From the NCBI RefSeq assembly GCF_008704855.1, contig NZ_CP023691.1, positions 5,208,001 to 5,272,000 of the forward strand: 64,000 bases of DNA, in the 5' to 3' direction. The position numbers and the translations under genes are program-made. Source of the DNA: Streptomyces platensis (GTDB lineage Bacteria > Actinomycetota > Actinomycetes > Streptomycetales > Streptomycetaceae). Shown here in pieces: positions 17,809 through 27,460 of this stretch. The stretch's first letter is position 1. Every line of letters begins with the position of its first letter. The notes beneath the pieces are model-generated. The model was not told the origin of the DNA. It saw nothing but the letters and a program-made list of their open reading frames with translations, and ran no database searches.

Positions 17809-18122
17809 GGGATCCGAGGCAACCATGGCCGCCACGACGGCCACGACGGCCACGACGGCCACGACGGACGACGGACGACGGCCACGACGGCCAAGACGGC
17901 CGAGGCATCCCACAAAGCGGGGGATTCCCCTGGGCCGAGAGGGCCGACCATCAGACGACGCCGGTGGTGCGCGAGGAGCCGTCGTGAAAGGCGCGCCCTC
18001 CATAGGGAAACGGGCCCCTCGGGCCCACCCGCGCCCCGCCCGGCCCGCTTCCTCAACTCCCTTTGGCGTGGCACTGTTTGACGAGTGTCACGGTGGGGGG
18101 ACCAGGGGGAGGGTGACACGGC
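17809..18122 (+). other. gap with simple repeats before kinase gene
   Basis: A 314-base gap. It begins with a 9-bp tandem repeat (17827-17902). An inverted pair, GTGTCACG near 18086 and GGTGACAC near 18112, lies just before the kinase ribosome site and could be an operator or promoter element. No gene is supported. Confidence 0.5.
17827..17902. repeat. GCCACGACG tandem repeat
   Basis: About eight imperfect copies of a nine-base unit GCCACGACG immediately after cutC. The unit is a multiple of three, so it gives an open frame of Ala-Thr repeats, but no functional protein is evident. Confidence 0.75.
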
Positions 18123-20291
18123 ATGACGGGTATGGGAGTCAAGCCGCTCGGTGGTGACGACCCGCGGCGGCTCGGCGTCTACCGGATGCTGGGGCGGCTC
18201 GGCTCCGGCGGTATGGGGCGGATCTATCTGGCGCGGTCCGCGGCCGACGGGTCGCTGGCCGCCGTCAAGACGCTGCTCGCCGAGGGCGCCGTCAGCGACA
18301 CCGACCGGCGGCGGTTCGCCCGCGAGGTGACGCTGGCCCGGCGGATCGACAGCGCCTATACGGCCCGGGTGCGCGACGCTGATCCGGACGCCGAACTGCC
18401 CTGGATGGCCATCGAGTACATACCGGCGCCCGCGCTCTCCGAGCTCGTCCGCAGCGCGGGACGGCTGCCCGGCTCCGCGGTGCGCTGGATCGCGGCGGGT
18501 ACCGCGCAGGCCCTGGTGATCCTGCATGACGAGGGCATCGTCCACCGGGACGTCAAACCCCAGAACATCCTGCTGCCGCTGGCCGGGCCCCGGCTCATCG
18601 ACTTCGGCATCTCGCACGCCAACGACATCACGCGGACGACGCTGACGCTGGGCACCGTCGCCTTCACCTCGCCGGAGCAGGCCCGTGCCGAGCAGTCCAC
18701 CACGGCGTCCGACGTGTACTCGCTGGGCGCGACGCTCTTCTATCTGGCCGTCGGCCGCCCGCCGTACCCCGAAACCGACGACACGATCCGGCTGCTGACG
18801 CTCGTACAGCGCGGTGCGCTCGATCTGACCGGGCTGCCCCGGGAGCTGGCCGCGCTGATCCGCCCGTGCCTGGCCGCTGATCCGGACCAGCGGCCCGAAC
18901 CCGCCGATGTGCTGCGGCAGTTCCTGGAGGAACTCGACCGGATGCCGACCTCGCGGCGCGGTGAGCGCTGGCTGCCGCCGCGGTGGACCGCCCTGATCGA
19001 GAAATACGAGGCGCACGGGCGGGCCCTGCGCGAGACCGCGGGCGTGCAGCCCTCCGCCGCCGACGAGGGGACGCAACAGGTCCCGCCGCCGGGGCCCACC
19101 CGCGTCTACACCGAGGAGCGGGCCGCGCGCCGGAAGCAGGAGGAGCGGGCGGCTCGGCAGCAGCAGGAGCAAGAGCAGAAGCAGGAGCAGCGGGAGCGTG
19201 AGGCGCGCAAGGAACGAGCGCGCAGGGAACAGGAGCGAAAAGAGGCGGAGGAGCGCAAGGCGGCGGAGGAGCGTAAGCGGGCGCAGGCCAGGGCGCGGGC
19301 GACCGCGCAGGCCGCGGAGAAACAGCGCCGTGAGCGGGCCGAGCGGGAGCGGCAGAAGCGCGCCCAGGAGGCGCTGCGGGAGAAGCGGGCCCGGACCTCG
19401 GCAACGGCGGCGACCTCGTCGAAGGGCGCCGCGTCCGGCTCGGCCAAGACGTCGCCCACCCCGCAGGCCGCCAACTCCTCGGCCGGCAGCGGCTGTTTCT
19501 GGCCGGTGCTCCTGTGCATCGCGTTCGTGGTCTTCATCTGGAAGCCCTGGGATGCCGCGGACACCTCCGGCTCGTCGAGCGGCACCGGGACGTCCAGCAG
19601 CACGTCCAGCGGTACTTCCAGCGGTACGTACTCAAGTGGCGGGACGAGTTCGGGGACGTCGAGTGGCACGTACTCCAGTGGCGGGACGAGCTCGGGAACG
19701 TCGGGCAGTTCGTCCTCCGGTGGCGGGTCGAGCTCCGGGACGTCCAGCGGTACGTCCACCAGCGGCGGGACCGGTTCGCGGCCGACGGCCGCCGCGTCCC
19801 GTACCCCCAGCCCGGTCGACGCGGCCTTCGCGGCCGTACGGAGCGGCGACTGCCTCGACGCGTACCAGGACGGCTACGGCAACTGGAGCCGTACGGCGCC
19901 GGTGCGGGTCGGCTGCGGTGCCGCCAGTGCGTATCTGCGGGTGCTGCGGGTGTCCGGGGCCGGGAGCTGTCCGTCCGGCGGCGGCCGTGGTGGCTGGTGG
20001 CACAGCGGGACGGGCTCCTCGTCCACCAACCTGTGTGTGGAGCGGCAGTTCCGCAAGGGGCAGTGCTTCCTGGCCAAGGCCCGGGGCGGCCGCCCCGGAC
20101 CGGCGAACCTGCTCACCGCGTGGAATTGCAGCGCCGACCGGGTGCCCCGGGAGTTCGACTACATCATGCAGGTCACGGCCGTCATGCGGGCCTCGGCGGG
20201 CACCGGCGCCTGCCCGGGGGAGCCGGGCCGCTACCGCTACTCCTGGAACGTCTACGACGGCACGACCATGATCTGCGCCAAGGTCGCCTGA
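18123..20291 (+). CDS. membrane Ser/Thr protein kinase with extracytoplasmic Cys-rich domain
   Basis: A 722-residue Hanks-type kinase. The kinase domain spans about residues 15-275: glycine loop GRLGSGGMGRIYLA, ATP lysine K49, catalytic HRDVKPQN (Asp143), DFG at 160-162 and the SPEQ activation segment. A long charged coiled-coil rich in Glu, Arg and Gln follows (about 330-430). One membrane helix comes next (CFWPVLLCIAFVVFIW, near 457-472). Outside lie a Ser/Gly/Thr repeat spacer and a C-terminal domain with eight cysteines. There are no PASTA repeats, so the ligand differs from that of PknB. GGGGGAGGG precedes the ATG by nine bases. Confidence 0.93.
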   Translation: MTGMGVKPLGGDDPRRLGVYRMLGRLGSGGMGRIYLARSAADGSLAAVKTLLAEGAVSDTDRRRFAREVTLARRIDSAYTARVRDADPDAELPWMAIEYIPAPALSELVRSAGRLPGSAVRWIAAGTAQALVILHDEGIVHRDVKPQNILLPLAGPRLIDFGISHANDITRTTLTLGTVAFTSPEQARAEQSTTASDVYSLGATLFYLAVGRPPYPETDDTIRLLTLVQRGALDLTGLPRELAALIRPCLAADPDQRPEPADVLRQFLEELDRMPTSRRGERWLPPRWTALIEKYEAHGRALRETAGVQPSAADEGTQQVPPPGPTRVYTEERAARRKQEERAARQQQEQEQKQEQREREARKERARREQERKEAEERKAAEERKRAQARARATAQAAEKQRRERAERERQKRAQEALREKRARTSATAATSSKGAASGSAKTSPTPQAANSSAGSGCFWPVLLCIAFVVFIWKPWDAADTSGSSSGTGTSSSTSSGTSSGTYSSGGTSSGTSSGTYSSGGTSSGTSGSSSSGGGSSSGTSSGTSTSGGTGSRPTAAASRTPSPVDAAFAAVRSGDCLDAYQDGYGNWSRTAPVRVGCGAASAYLRVLRVSGAGSCPSGGGRGGWWHSGTGSSSTNLCVERQFRKGQCFLAKARGGRPGPANLLTAWNCSADRVPREFDYIMQVTAVMRASAGTGACPGEPGRYRYSWNVYDGTTMICAKVA

Positions 20292-20308
20292 CGCCGTGGC
20301 GTCAGGCG
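20285..20308. terminator. short hairpin at kinase stop codon
   Basis: A perfect 11-bp stem (20285-20295 with 20298-20308) includes the kinase stop codon. It lies between two convergent genes and could serve both. Confidence 0.6.
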
Positions 20309-20337
20309 CCGTGCCCCCGGGCGGCCCGCAGGGCCCC

Positions 20338-22440
20338 TCAGCGGTCGGCCAGTTGCTCCGGCAGGGCCGCTGCATGGACCACCGTCAGACCGGAGACCGC
20401 ACGGGTCAGGCAGACGTACAGGCGGCGCAGGCCGGTCCGTTCGTCCGGTTCGCCGTCGACGATCGCGGCGGGTTCGTCCAGGACCACGTAGTCGTACTCC
20501 AGGCCCTTGGCGAGCGTGGCGGGTACCAGCGTCAGCCGGGCCTCGGCCGAGGTCTCCTCGCCGGGGGCCAGGCAGGTCACGCCCGCTGCCTCCAGGGCCG
20601 TACGCAGCTCCGGGATCCGGGCCTCCGCGGCGATCAGGCCGATCGAACCCTCCTTCGCCAGGGCGTCGTCGCAGGCCGTGAGGGTGGCGGCGGTCAGACC
20701 GGCCGGGTCGACCGGACGGATCGCGAAGTCGCCCGCCGACTCACGGATCGAGGTGGCCTCCGTCAGGTCGGGGGCGATGGCGGGCAGCAGCCGGGAGGCA
20801 TAGGCGATGACCTCGCGCGGCACGCGGAAGCCCTGGGTGAGTTCCTCGACGGCCGAACCGGGCTTGCCCAGGTGGGTCAGCGCCTCCTCCCAGGTGTTGG
20901 TCGCCCAGGGGGTGGTGCCCTGGGCGATATCGCCGAGGATGGTCGCGGAGCCGGTCGTGCAGCGGCGGCCGACCGCGCGGTACTGCATGGGGGAGAGGTC
21001 CTGCGCCTCGTCGAGGACCACATGGCCCAGCGACGGGGTGCGCGCGATCAGGTCCGTCGCCTCGTCGATCAACACCGCGTCCGCGGCGGACCACTTGGCG
21101 CTCTTCACGCTGCGGGCCGGTTTGGTCCACAGGATCGTCTTCTGCTCCTCAGGGGTCAGAACCCCCTCGGCCTGCTCGGCGAGGAAGTCGGCGTCGCCCA
21201 GCAGCCGCAGTACCAGCTTCGCCGGGTCGACCGGCGGCCAGACCGTCTTGACCGTGGCCTTCACGGCGGCGTTACGGGCCACCGCGTCCTGCACCCGGTC
21301 GTCCGGGGCCTCGCCCGCCTGCTCCATCCGCACCAGCACGGCATGGGCGATCCGCTGCGGCAGGGCCTCCCGGGCGGCGCCGTAGCGGATCTCGCGGTCC
21401 CGCAACTCCTGGACGATCTCTTCGAGTTCATAGGCGGGTACGCGCCAGCGGCGGGAGCCGCGGACGACCACACAGGGCTCCTGCGGCAGCGTGATGTGCG
21501 AGCGGACCGCGCGCCGCAGCACCTCCGCCATCCGGGCGTCGCCCTTGACCGTCGCGGCGGCCGCCTCGTCCGAACCGCGCACCTCCACATGGCCGACCAG
21601 GTCGTCGACGGTGGCCTGCTTGACCTCCAGCTCGCCGAGGGCCGGCAGCACCTGCTCGATGTAGTGCAGGAAGGAGCGGTTCGGGCCGATGACGAGGGTG
21701 CCGGAGCGGGCCAGCCGCTCGCGGTGCGCATAGAGCAGATAGGCGACCCGGTGCAGACCGACCGCCGTCTTTCCGGTGCCCGGCGCGCCCTGGACGCAGA
21801 CCGAGCCGCCGATACCGGCCCGCACGATCTCGTCCTGCTCCGGCTGGATGGTGGCGACGATGTCCCGCATGGGGCCGACGCGCGGCCGCTCGATCTCCGA
21901 CTGGAGCAGGGCGCTGGTCCGGGCGGTCTCGGCCGGATCGGTGAGGTGCTCGTCCTCGTACGCGGTCAGCTCACCGCCCGTGTAGCCGAAGCGGCGGCGC
22001 AGCTTGAGGTCCATCGGGTCCTTCGTGGAGGCCCGGTAGAACGGCTGGGAGACGGGCGCGCGCCAGTCGATGACCATGGGGTCGCCGTCGGCGTCATGGA
22101 CGTGCCGCCGGCCGATGTAGAAGTTCTCCCCTTCGGCGCCCTCGGCGAGTTCGAGGCCGGGCGCGTGGAGATAGTCGAGGCGGCCGAAGAAGAGCGGGGT
22201 GTGGGAGAGGTCGGCGAGCGCCTTGATCCGGGCGTCGATCTCGCCCTGGAGGACCTCGGCGTTGACCCAGTTCGCGGTGACATCGCCGATGTTCAGCGCC
22301 TCGGCGTCGGCCCGCATCGCGCGCAGGGCGGAGCGGGAGGCGGCGAGGTGGGCCTTTTCGCGCAGGAGCGGGTCGTCGGATGCCGGCCGGGGGCGGTCGG
22401 TGCGCGGCTCCGTGGTCGGGTGGGGGGCGTGCGAGGGCAC
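20338..22440 (-). CDS. HelD/HelR-type RNA polymerase-associated helicase
   Basis: A 700-residue superfamily 1 ATPase related to UvrD. The Walker A GAPGTGKTAVGLHR (near residue 217), VLDEAQDLSPMQ (near 475) and RLYVCLTRA motifs are intact. The N-terminal helical arm and the FYIGRRHVHD...DWRAPVSQPFY region are typical of actinobacterial HelD. These proteins remove stalled or inhibitor-bound RNA polymerase from DNA, and some Streptomyces versions (HelR) give rifampicin tolerance. GTG at 22440 is chosen because GGAGG lies seven bases before it; an in-frame ATG at 22515 lacks a site. It is convergent with the Ser/Thr kinase. Confidence 0.88.
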   Translation of the reverse strand: MPSHAPHPTTEPRTDRPRPASDDPLLREKAHLAASRSALRAMRADAEALNIGDVTANWVNAEVLQGEIDARIKALADLSHTPLFFGRLDYLHAPGLELAEGAEGENFYIGRRHVHDADGDPMVIDWRAPVSQPFYRASTKDPMDLKLRRRFGYTGGELTAYEDEHLTDPAETARTSALLQSEIERPRVGPMRDIVATIQPEQDEIVRAGIGGSVCVQGAPGTGKTAVGLHRVAYLLYAHRERLARSGTLVIGPNRSFLHYIEQVLPALGELEVKQATVDDLVGHVEVRGSDEAAAATVKGDARMAEVLRRAVRSHITLPQEPCVVVRGSRRWRVPAYELEEIVQELRDREIRYGAAREALPQRIAHAVLVRMEQAGEAPDDRVQDAVARNAAVKATVKTVWPPVDPAKLVLRLLGDADFLAEQAEGVLTPEEQKTILWTKPARSVKSAKWSAADAVLIDEATDLIARTPSLGHVVLDEAQDLSPMQYRAVGRRCTTGSATILGDIAQGTTPWATNTWEEALTHLGKPGSAVEELTQGFRVPREVIAYASRLLPAIAPDLTEATSIRESAGDFAIRPVDPAGLTAATLTACDDALAKEGSIGLIAAEARIPELRTALEAAGVTCLAPGEETSAEARLTLVPATLAKGLEYDYVVLDEPAAIVDGEPDERTGLRRLYVCLTRAVSGLTVVHAAALPEQLADR

Positions 22441-22796
22441 GGCGTTGCCTCCGTGGCGGGTACGTCGGCGGGCGCGCGCCGGTAGCGCGGGCGCGGCGGG
22501 CCGGTGTCGGTGCACAGCGCGGGTCCTGCGTGTGCGGGTCAGCGGCGTGAAGCGAAGGGCCGGCCGGTTTCCGACCGGACGGCGGCACTCCTCGACGGGA
22601 GGCAGGCAGACGCGCGATTGTAGTCAGCGGTTCATGAGGGTGCCAACGGGTTTTTGACCGGCCGCGGCGGTCTCCGGTGCGGCGGCGGCATCGATCTCCC
22701 GTAGGGGGCGGGGTGGGCCTGAAGACGGACATCCGGCCCTTAGGGATGGACCTATGGACCGATGTGCTGCAATCGCGTGAATTCCATCATGGAGTC
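22441..22796. other. 356-bp divergent promoter region, nothing else recognised
   Basis: Lies between helD and a small membrane-protein gene pointing the other way. It must hold both promoters. No convincing -35/-10 pair, palindromic rifampicin-type element or RNA was identified by eye. Confidence 0.4.
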
Positions 22797-23003
22797 ATGA
22801 GCAGCGCAGCGATTCCCCCAGGCCCTGTCCACCCCGTCTCCCTTCACCCGGCCAAGGGCGCCACCGCCCTCGTCGACCCCGGGCGCGATCCGGCGGCCGC
22901 CCATGAGCACCGCTATGTCGTGGGCAACGCACTCCGCGCGATCAAGGTCTTCGCCGCGGCCGCCTTCAGCGTCGTCGTCATGGGCGAGTACGCGAACGAC
23001 TGA
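22797..23003 (+). CDS. small membrane protein of unknown function
   Basis: A 68-residue protein with a Pro-rich N-terminal half and one hydrophobic helix near the C-terminus (IKVFAAAAFSVVVMGEY). No family is recognised. ATG at 22797 has GGAG only two bases upstream, so an in-frame ATG at 22746 is an alternative. Three decayed 20-21-base repeats follow the stop. It is divergent from helD. Confidence 0.5.
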   Translation: MSSAAIPPGPVHPVSLHPAKGATALVDPGRDPAAAHEHRYVVGNALRAIKVFAAAAFSVVVMGEYAND

Positions 23004-23305
23004 TGCCGCGCCCGCCACATGGAGCTGAGCCCCACCACCTGGAGCTTGTGCCCCGCCACAGGGAACTGAGCGCGTGCCCCGGCCGCCCCTGTCCGCCCGC
23101 ACGGCGCACAATACGGGCAAGAAGCCGCATCACACGCGTGCCGCCCAGGCACGTACAGATCATGCACACCACACGCGCGATCGGGCGCGCGAAGCCGGCC
23201 CCCGCGTCGACATCCGGATGACCGGAAACCGTAACGGACGGTCGGCCTCGATCCACTACCGTCACCGCGGTAGGCGCGCTCAGGGCGACGGGGAGGGGTC
23301 AGCGG
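23004..23305 (+). other. 302-bp gap with three degenerate repeats
   Basis: Right after the small-protein stop come three imperfect units of 20-21 bases beginning CCACATGGAGCTGAG, CCACCTGGAGCTTG and CCACAGGGAACTGAG (23013-23075). The rest holds the ribosome site GGGAGGGG for the next gene and presumably its promoter. Confidence 0.5.
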
Positions 23306-24583
23306 GTGTCTGCCGCCGAGGGGACATGGACGTGGAGACGCACCTGGGCGCAGAGCACCGCCCATCCCGGCCGGCTGGCGCTCGCCGCGGCGCTGCTCCT
23401 GGCGTCCTTCGCCGGACTCTGGGTGCTCTACCAGGTCCAGCCGCTGCCGATGTCCGATATAGCGGTCTACCGGGCCGAGGGTGCGGCCGCCGCCACCGGC
23501 GGTGATCTCTACGGCTTCACGGTCACCAAGTGGGCACTTCCGGCCACCTACCCGCCCTTCGCCGCCCTGCTCTTCATACCGACCACCTGGCTCTCGCTCG
23601 GCACGCTCAAGGTCGTCTGCGTGCTCGTCAACGCGGCCCTGCTCGCGCTGCTCATCCACCTCTCCTGCAAGGCCGCCGGCCTGCGCAGGGCCGCCCACAC
23701 CGCGCCCGTGCTGCTGGCTGCCACCGCGCTCGGCCTCTGGCTGGAGCCGGTCTTCCAGACCTTCGTCTTCGGGCAGGTCAACCTCGCGCTGACCTGCCTG
23801 GTCCTGTGGGACCTCTCCCGCCCGGACGGCGCGCGCTTCAAGGGGTTCGCCACCGGTATCGCGGCCGGTATCAAACTCACCCCCGCGCTCTTCGCCGTCT
23901 ACCTGCTCGTCACCGGCCGGGTGAAGGCCGCCTGTACCGCCCTCGCCGGGTTCCTGTGCTCGGTGCTGCTGGGCTGGCTGGTGCTGCCCGGTGCCAGCAT
24001 CGAGTTCTGGACCCGGCGGATGTTCGAGACCGGCCGGGTCGGCACGGTCTGGATCGTCGACAACCAGTCCCTCCAGGGCCTGATCACCCGGCTGCTGCAC
24101 GAGCCGGAGCCCGGCCTCCTGTGGACGGTGCCCGCGCTGCTCGCCGCGGCCGCCGGGCTCTGGGCCGCCCGCCGGGTCTGTCTGCGCCGCGGCCTGGACG
24201 GCTGGGGCGTGCTGTGTACGGCCGTCACGGCGCTGCTGGTCTCGCCGATCAGCTGGTCCCACCACTGGGTCTGGTGTGTGCCGCTGCTCGTCGCGCTCGC
24301 CGCCCGCACCCGCCGCGACCCGTGGCGCAGGGCGCTGCTGGCCGCCGTCACCCTCGCCTTCACCGCCCGCACGATGTGGCTCGTCCCGCACACCGGCGAC
24401 CTCGATCTGCGGATCCCCTGGTGGCAGCAGCCGTTCGCGTCCCTGTATCCGCTGCTCGGGCTGGCGCTGCTGGCGGCGGTGTTCTGGTGGACCCGGCGGC
24501 CGCCGGTGGCTCCGGGCGGCGGCGGCCTCCCGTCGCCGCGCACCGCATCGAAGCCGGCGGCTAGCCGGTCCCCGGCGGTCTGA
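23306..24583 (+). CDS. GT87-type polyprenyl-phosphate mannosyltransferase-like membrane protein
   Basis: A 425-residue integral membrane protein with about ten helices. The first external loop carries the acidic motif MSDIAVYRAEGAAAATGGDLYGF, with Asp near the membrane as in GT-C glycosyltransferases. FKGFATGIAAGIKLTPALFAVYLL is typical of the GT87/DUF2029 family, which includes the mycobacterial alpha-1,2-mannosyltransferase PimE. A polyprenyl-phosphate sugar donor and an extracytoplasmic glycan or glycolipid acceptor are expected but unproven. The GTG start has GGGAGGGG seven bases upstream. It is convergent with the XPB helicase. Confidence 0.85.
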   Translation: MSAAEGTWTWRRTWAQSTAHPGRLALAAALLLASFAGLWVLYQVQPLPMSDIAVYRAEGAAAATGGDLYGFTVTKWALPATYPPFAALLFIPTTWLSLGTLKVVCVLVNAALLALLIHLSCKAAGLRRAAHTAPVLLAATALGLWLEPVFQTFVFGQVNLALTCLVLWDLSRPDGARFKGFATGIAAGIKLTPALFAVYLLVTGRVKAACTALAGFLCSVLLGWLVLPGASIEFWTRRMFETGRVGTVWIVDNQSLQGLITRLLHEPEPGLLWTVPALLAAAAGLWAARRVCLRRGLDGWGVLCTAVTALLVSPISWSHHWVWCVPLLVALAARTRRDPWRRALLAAVTLAFTARTMWLVPHTGDLDLRIPWWQQPFASLYPLLGLALLAAVFWWTRRPPVAPGGGGLPSPRTASKPAASRSPAV

Positions 24584-24601
24584 GCCCGGCGGCCGTCCGG
24601 C

Positions 24602-26251
24602 TCAGACGTCCTCGTCGGCCGCCAGCAGCTCGTCCGCGTCCACGATCCGGTACGCGTACCCCTGTTCGGCCAGGAAGCGCTGGCGGTGGGCCGCGAAGTC
24701 CTGGTCGATGGTGTCGCGCGCGACGACCGAGTAGAACCGCGCCTCGTGCCCGTCCGCCTTGGGGCGCAGCACCCGGCCCAGCCGCTGGGCCTCCTCCTGG
24801 CGGGAGCCGAAGGTGCCGGACACCTGGATCGCGACCGTCGCCTCCGGGAGGTCGACGGAGAAGTTCGCGACCTTGGAGACCACGAGCACCGAGATCTCGC
24901 CCTGACGGAAGGCGTCGAAGAGCTTCTCGCGCTGGGCGTTGCTGGTCTCGCCCTTGATCACCGGTGCGTCCAGATGCTCGCCCAGCTCGTCCAGCTGGTC
25001 GATGTACTGGCCGATGACCAGCGTCTGCTCGCCCTGATGCCGGCGGACCAGCGCCTCGGTCACATACTGCTTGCTGGCCGTGGTGGCGCAGAAGCGGTAC
25101 TTCTCCTCGGTCTCGGCCGTGGCATACGCCAGCCGCTCCGACTCGGTCAGATTGACCCGGACCTCGACACAGTCCGCGGGGGCGATATAGCCCTGGGCCT
25201 CGATCTCCTTCCACGGGGCGTCGAACCGCTTGGGCCCGATGAGGGAGAAGACATCCGACTCCCGGCCGTCCTCGCGGACCAGCGTCGCGGTCAGCCCCAG
25301 CCGCCGCCGGGCCTGAAGATCGGCGGTGAACTTGAAGACCGGGGCGGGCAGCAGATGCACCTCGTCGTAGACGATCAGGCCCCAGTCCCGGGAGTCGAAG
25401 AGCTCCAGATGCGGGTAGACGCCCTTCCGCTTGGTCGTCAGCACCTGGTACGTGGCGATGGTGACCGGCCGGATCTCCTTGCGTGTGCCGCTGTACTCGC
25501 CGATCTCCTCCTCGGTCAGCGAGGTCCGCTTCACCAGCTCGTGCTTCCACTGCCGGGCCGAGACCGTATTGGTCACCAGGATCAGCGTGGTCGCCTTGGC
25601 CTGCGCCATCGCGCCCGCCCCGACCAGCGTCTTGCCCGCACCGCAGGGCAGCACGACCACACCTGAGCCGCCGTGCCAGAAGCCCTCCACGGCCTGCTGC
25701 TGGTACGGCCGCAGCGCCCAGCCGTTCTCGTCCAGCTCGATCGGGTGCGCCTCACCGTCGACGTAGCCGGCCAGGTCCTCGGCCGGCCAGCCCAGCTTGA
25801 GCAGCGTCTGCTTGATCTGCCCGCGCTCCGACGGGTGCACCACGACCGAGTCCGGATCCAGCCGCGCCCCGACCAGCGGCTGCACCTTCTTCGACCGCAG
25901 GATCTCCTCCAGCACCGGACGGTCGGTGGTGGTCAGCACCAGACCGTGCGCGGGGTCCTTGACCAGCGTCAGCCGCCCGTAGCGGGACATCGTCTCGGCG
26001 ATGTCGACGAGCAGCGCATGCGGCACCGGATACCGCGAGAACTGCACCAGCGCGTCCACGACCTGCTCGGCGTCGTGCCCGGCGGCCCGCGCGTTCCACA
26101 GGCCCAGCGGTGTCACCCGGTACGTATGGATGTGCTCGGGCGCCCGCTCCAGCTCGGCAAAGGGCGCGATGACTCGCCGGCAGTCGTCCGCCAGCTCATG
26201 GTCCACCTCCAGCAGCAGCGTTTTGTCGCTCTGGACGATGAGGGGTCCGTT
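24602..26251 (-). CDS. XPB/ERCC3-type DNA repair helicase
   Basis: A 549-residue superfamily 2 ATP-dependent 3'-5' helicase homologous to eukaryotic XPB and its mycobacterial relative. Walker A LPCGAGKTLVGAG (near residue 204), DEVHLLPA (near 295) and the C-terminal motif QEEAQRLGRVLRPK are intact. The N-terminal damage-recognition domain PLIVQSDKTLLLEVDHE starts right at the chosen GTG (26251), which has AAAGGCGAGG upstream. An in-frame ATG at 26332 has no ribosome site. A partner-like helicase-associated protein lies at 28517-31015. Confidence 0.93.
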   Translation of the reverse strand, partial: NGPLIVQSDKTLLLEVDHELADDCRRVIAPFAELERAPEHIHTYRVTPLGLWNARAAGHDAEQVVDALVQFSRYPVPHALLVDIAETMSRYGRLTLVKDPAHGLVLTTTDRPVLEEILRSKKVQPLVGARLDPDSVVVHPSERGQIKQTLLKLGWPAEDLAGYVDGEAHPIELDENGWALRPYQQQAVEGFWHGGSGVVVLPCGAGKTLVGAGAMAQAKATTLILVTNTVSARQWKHELVKRTSLTEEEIGEYSGTRKEIRPVTIATYQVLTTKRKGVYPHLELFDSRDWGLIVYDEVHLLPAPVFKFTADLQARRRLGLTATLVREDGRESDVFSLIGPKRFDAPWKEIEAQGYIAPADCVEVRVNLTESERLAYATAETEEKYRFCATTASKQYVTEALVRRHQGEQTLVIGQYIDQLDELGEHLDAPVIKGETSNAQREKLFDAFRQGEISVLVVSKVANFSVDLPEATVAIQVSGTFGSRQEEAQRLGRVLRPKADGHEARFYSVVARDTIDQDFAAHRQRFLAEQGYAYRIVDADELLAADEDV

Positions 26252-26383
26252 CACACGCCTCGCCTTTCGCTTCCGGCCGTCGGCCGCCGGGACCGGCCGC
26301 AGCCCCAGGCCGTTGATCACGACCGTGGACATCGACCGCAGATACGGCCAAACGTCCAGTGTGCCGCATCGCCGCGGCGGCCG

Positions 26384-27460
26384 TCAGCGATGGATGCCGG
26401 GCCCCTGGGAGGTGAGGAGGGCCCGCCAGGTGTCGCGGTCGGCGACGCCGGTCACGGGGAGGGCCCGGTCGCGCTGGAAGGTTTCCAGGGAGCGGGCGGT
26501 GGAGGGGGTGAAGAGGCCGGTGATGTCGGTGGCGGTGCCGCTGTTGTCGAGCAGGTACTGGAGGGCCACGACCGCCTGCTGCGGGGCGTGCCGGGAATCG
26601 ATCCGGATGATCAGATGCGACCAGGTCCGCGCGCCGACCTTGCCGTCCGCGAGTAGACCGTGGGCGGCCTGGAACTTCTTCACCGCGGCCGCCGTCCGGA
26701 CCCCGAAATCGCCATCGGCCTCGATGTCATGGCCGTGGGCCCGGAGCAGGTACTGGACGGCACGGGCCTTCCACAGCAGATCACCCCTGCGCGCCAGCGG
26801 CCAGCCGGAGGCCGTGGCGCCCGCCGAGGCGGCCACGGCGGCGACCGGCGGCCCGTCCTGGCCGGCGCGGTGGGCGAGCGCCCCCCAGCCCAGGCCGATA
26901 CCGCCGCCGAGGGTGAGCACGCCCAGGAACGCGAGGACGGCGCGGGCGGCGGCCGTGCGGCGGGTGACACGGGCCGCCGGGGCCGGAGCGGGGGGAGGGG
27001 CGGTCAGAGGGGACGAGGCGGTCAGGTGGGACGAGGCGGAGGCCGGGGCGGGGGACGGCGGCCCGGCGGACGGGGCCTGTGGGCTCGCGGCCGTGGCATC
27101 GGGGCCGTCCGCCGGGGCGGGGGCGACCGGGCTGTCCGCCGGGGCGGCGCCGGACGGGCGGGGAGACTTACGGGCCGCTCCGGCCGCGGCCGCCTCGGCC
27201 AGGGCGCGGGCCCGGGGAAGATCGGCGGCCGGTGCGCGCAGCACGGTGTGGAGGAGTTCGACGGTTCTGAGCGGCGCGGTGGAGGGGTGCCGGGGGTTGA
27301 GATAGCGGGAGAGGGTGGTCTGGTCGATGCCCAGACGGCCGGCCAGTGACTGCTGGGTGGGCTTCGGCCGGCCCTCCCGCGCCGACAACTCCCACCACTT
27401 CCTGAGCAGTTCCGCCAGCGCGCGGACCGCGTCCCGGTCCGGTGCGGTGGGTCCCGTCAT
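26384..27460 (-). CDS. membrane protein with HTH and two peptidoglycan-binding repeats
   Basis: A 358-residue fusion. An N-terminal XRE-like helix-turn-helix (QQSLAGRLGIDQTTLSRYLNP, about residues 37-57) precedes a Pro/Ala-rich linker and one membrane helix (AVLAFLGVLTLGGGIGLGWG). The outside part has two PG_binding_1 repeats (LLWKARAVQYLLRAHG...FGVRTAAAVKKFQ and VVALQYLLDN...FTPSTARSLETFQ). The layout suggests that DNA binding inside is coupled to peptidoglycan binding outside. ATG at 27460 follows GGGGGA. It is divergent from an exported peptidase gene, with TGCATCG repeats between them. Confidence 0.88.
   Translation of the reverse strand: MTGPTAPDRDAVRALAELLRKWWELSAREGRPKPTQQSLAGRLGIDQTTLSRYLNPRHPSTAPLRTVELLHTVLRAPAADLPRARALAEAAAAGAARKSPRPSGAAPADSPVAPAPADGPDATAASPQAPSAGPPSPAPASASSHLTASSPLTAPPPAPAPAARVTRRTAAARAVLAFLGVLTLGGGIGLGWGALAHRAGQDGPPVAAVAASAGATASGWPLARRGDLLWKARAVQYLLRAHGHDIEADGDFGVRTAAAVKKFQAAHGLLADGKVGARTWSHLIIRIDSRHAPQQAVVALQYLLDNSGTATDITGLFTPSTARSLETFQRDRALPVTGVADRDTWRALLTSQGPGIHR

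Noticed and set aside
17825..18157. 110-codon frame with Ala-Thr repeats after cutC
   Set aside because: It has a GAGG near its ATG, but it is mostly the 9-bp repeat, ends inside the kinase gene and has no recognisable fold.
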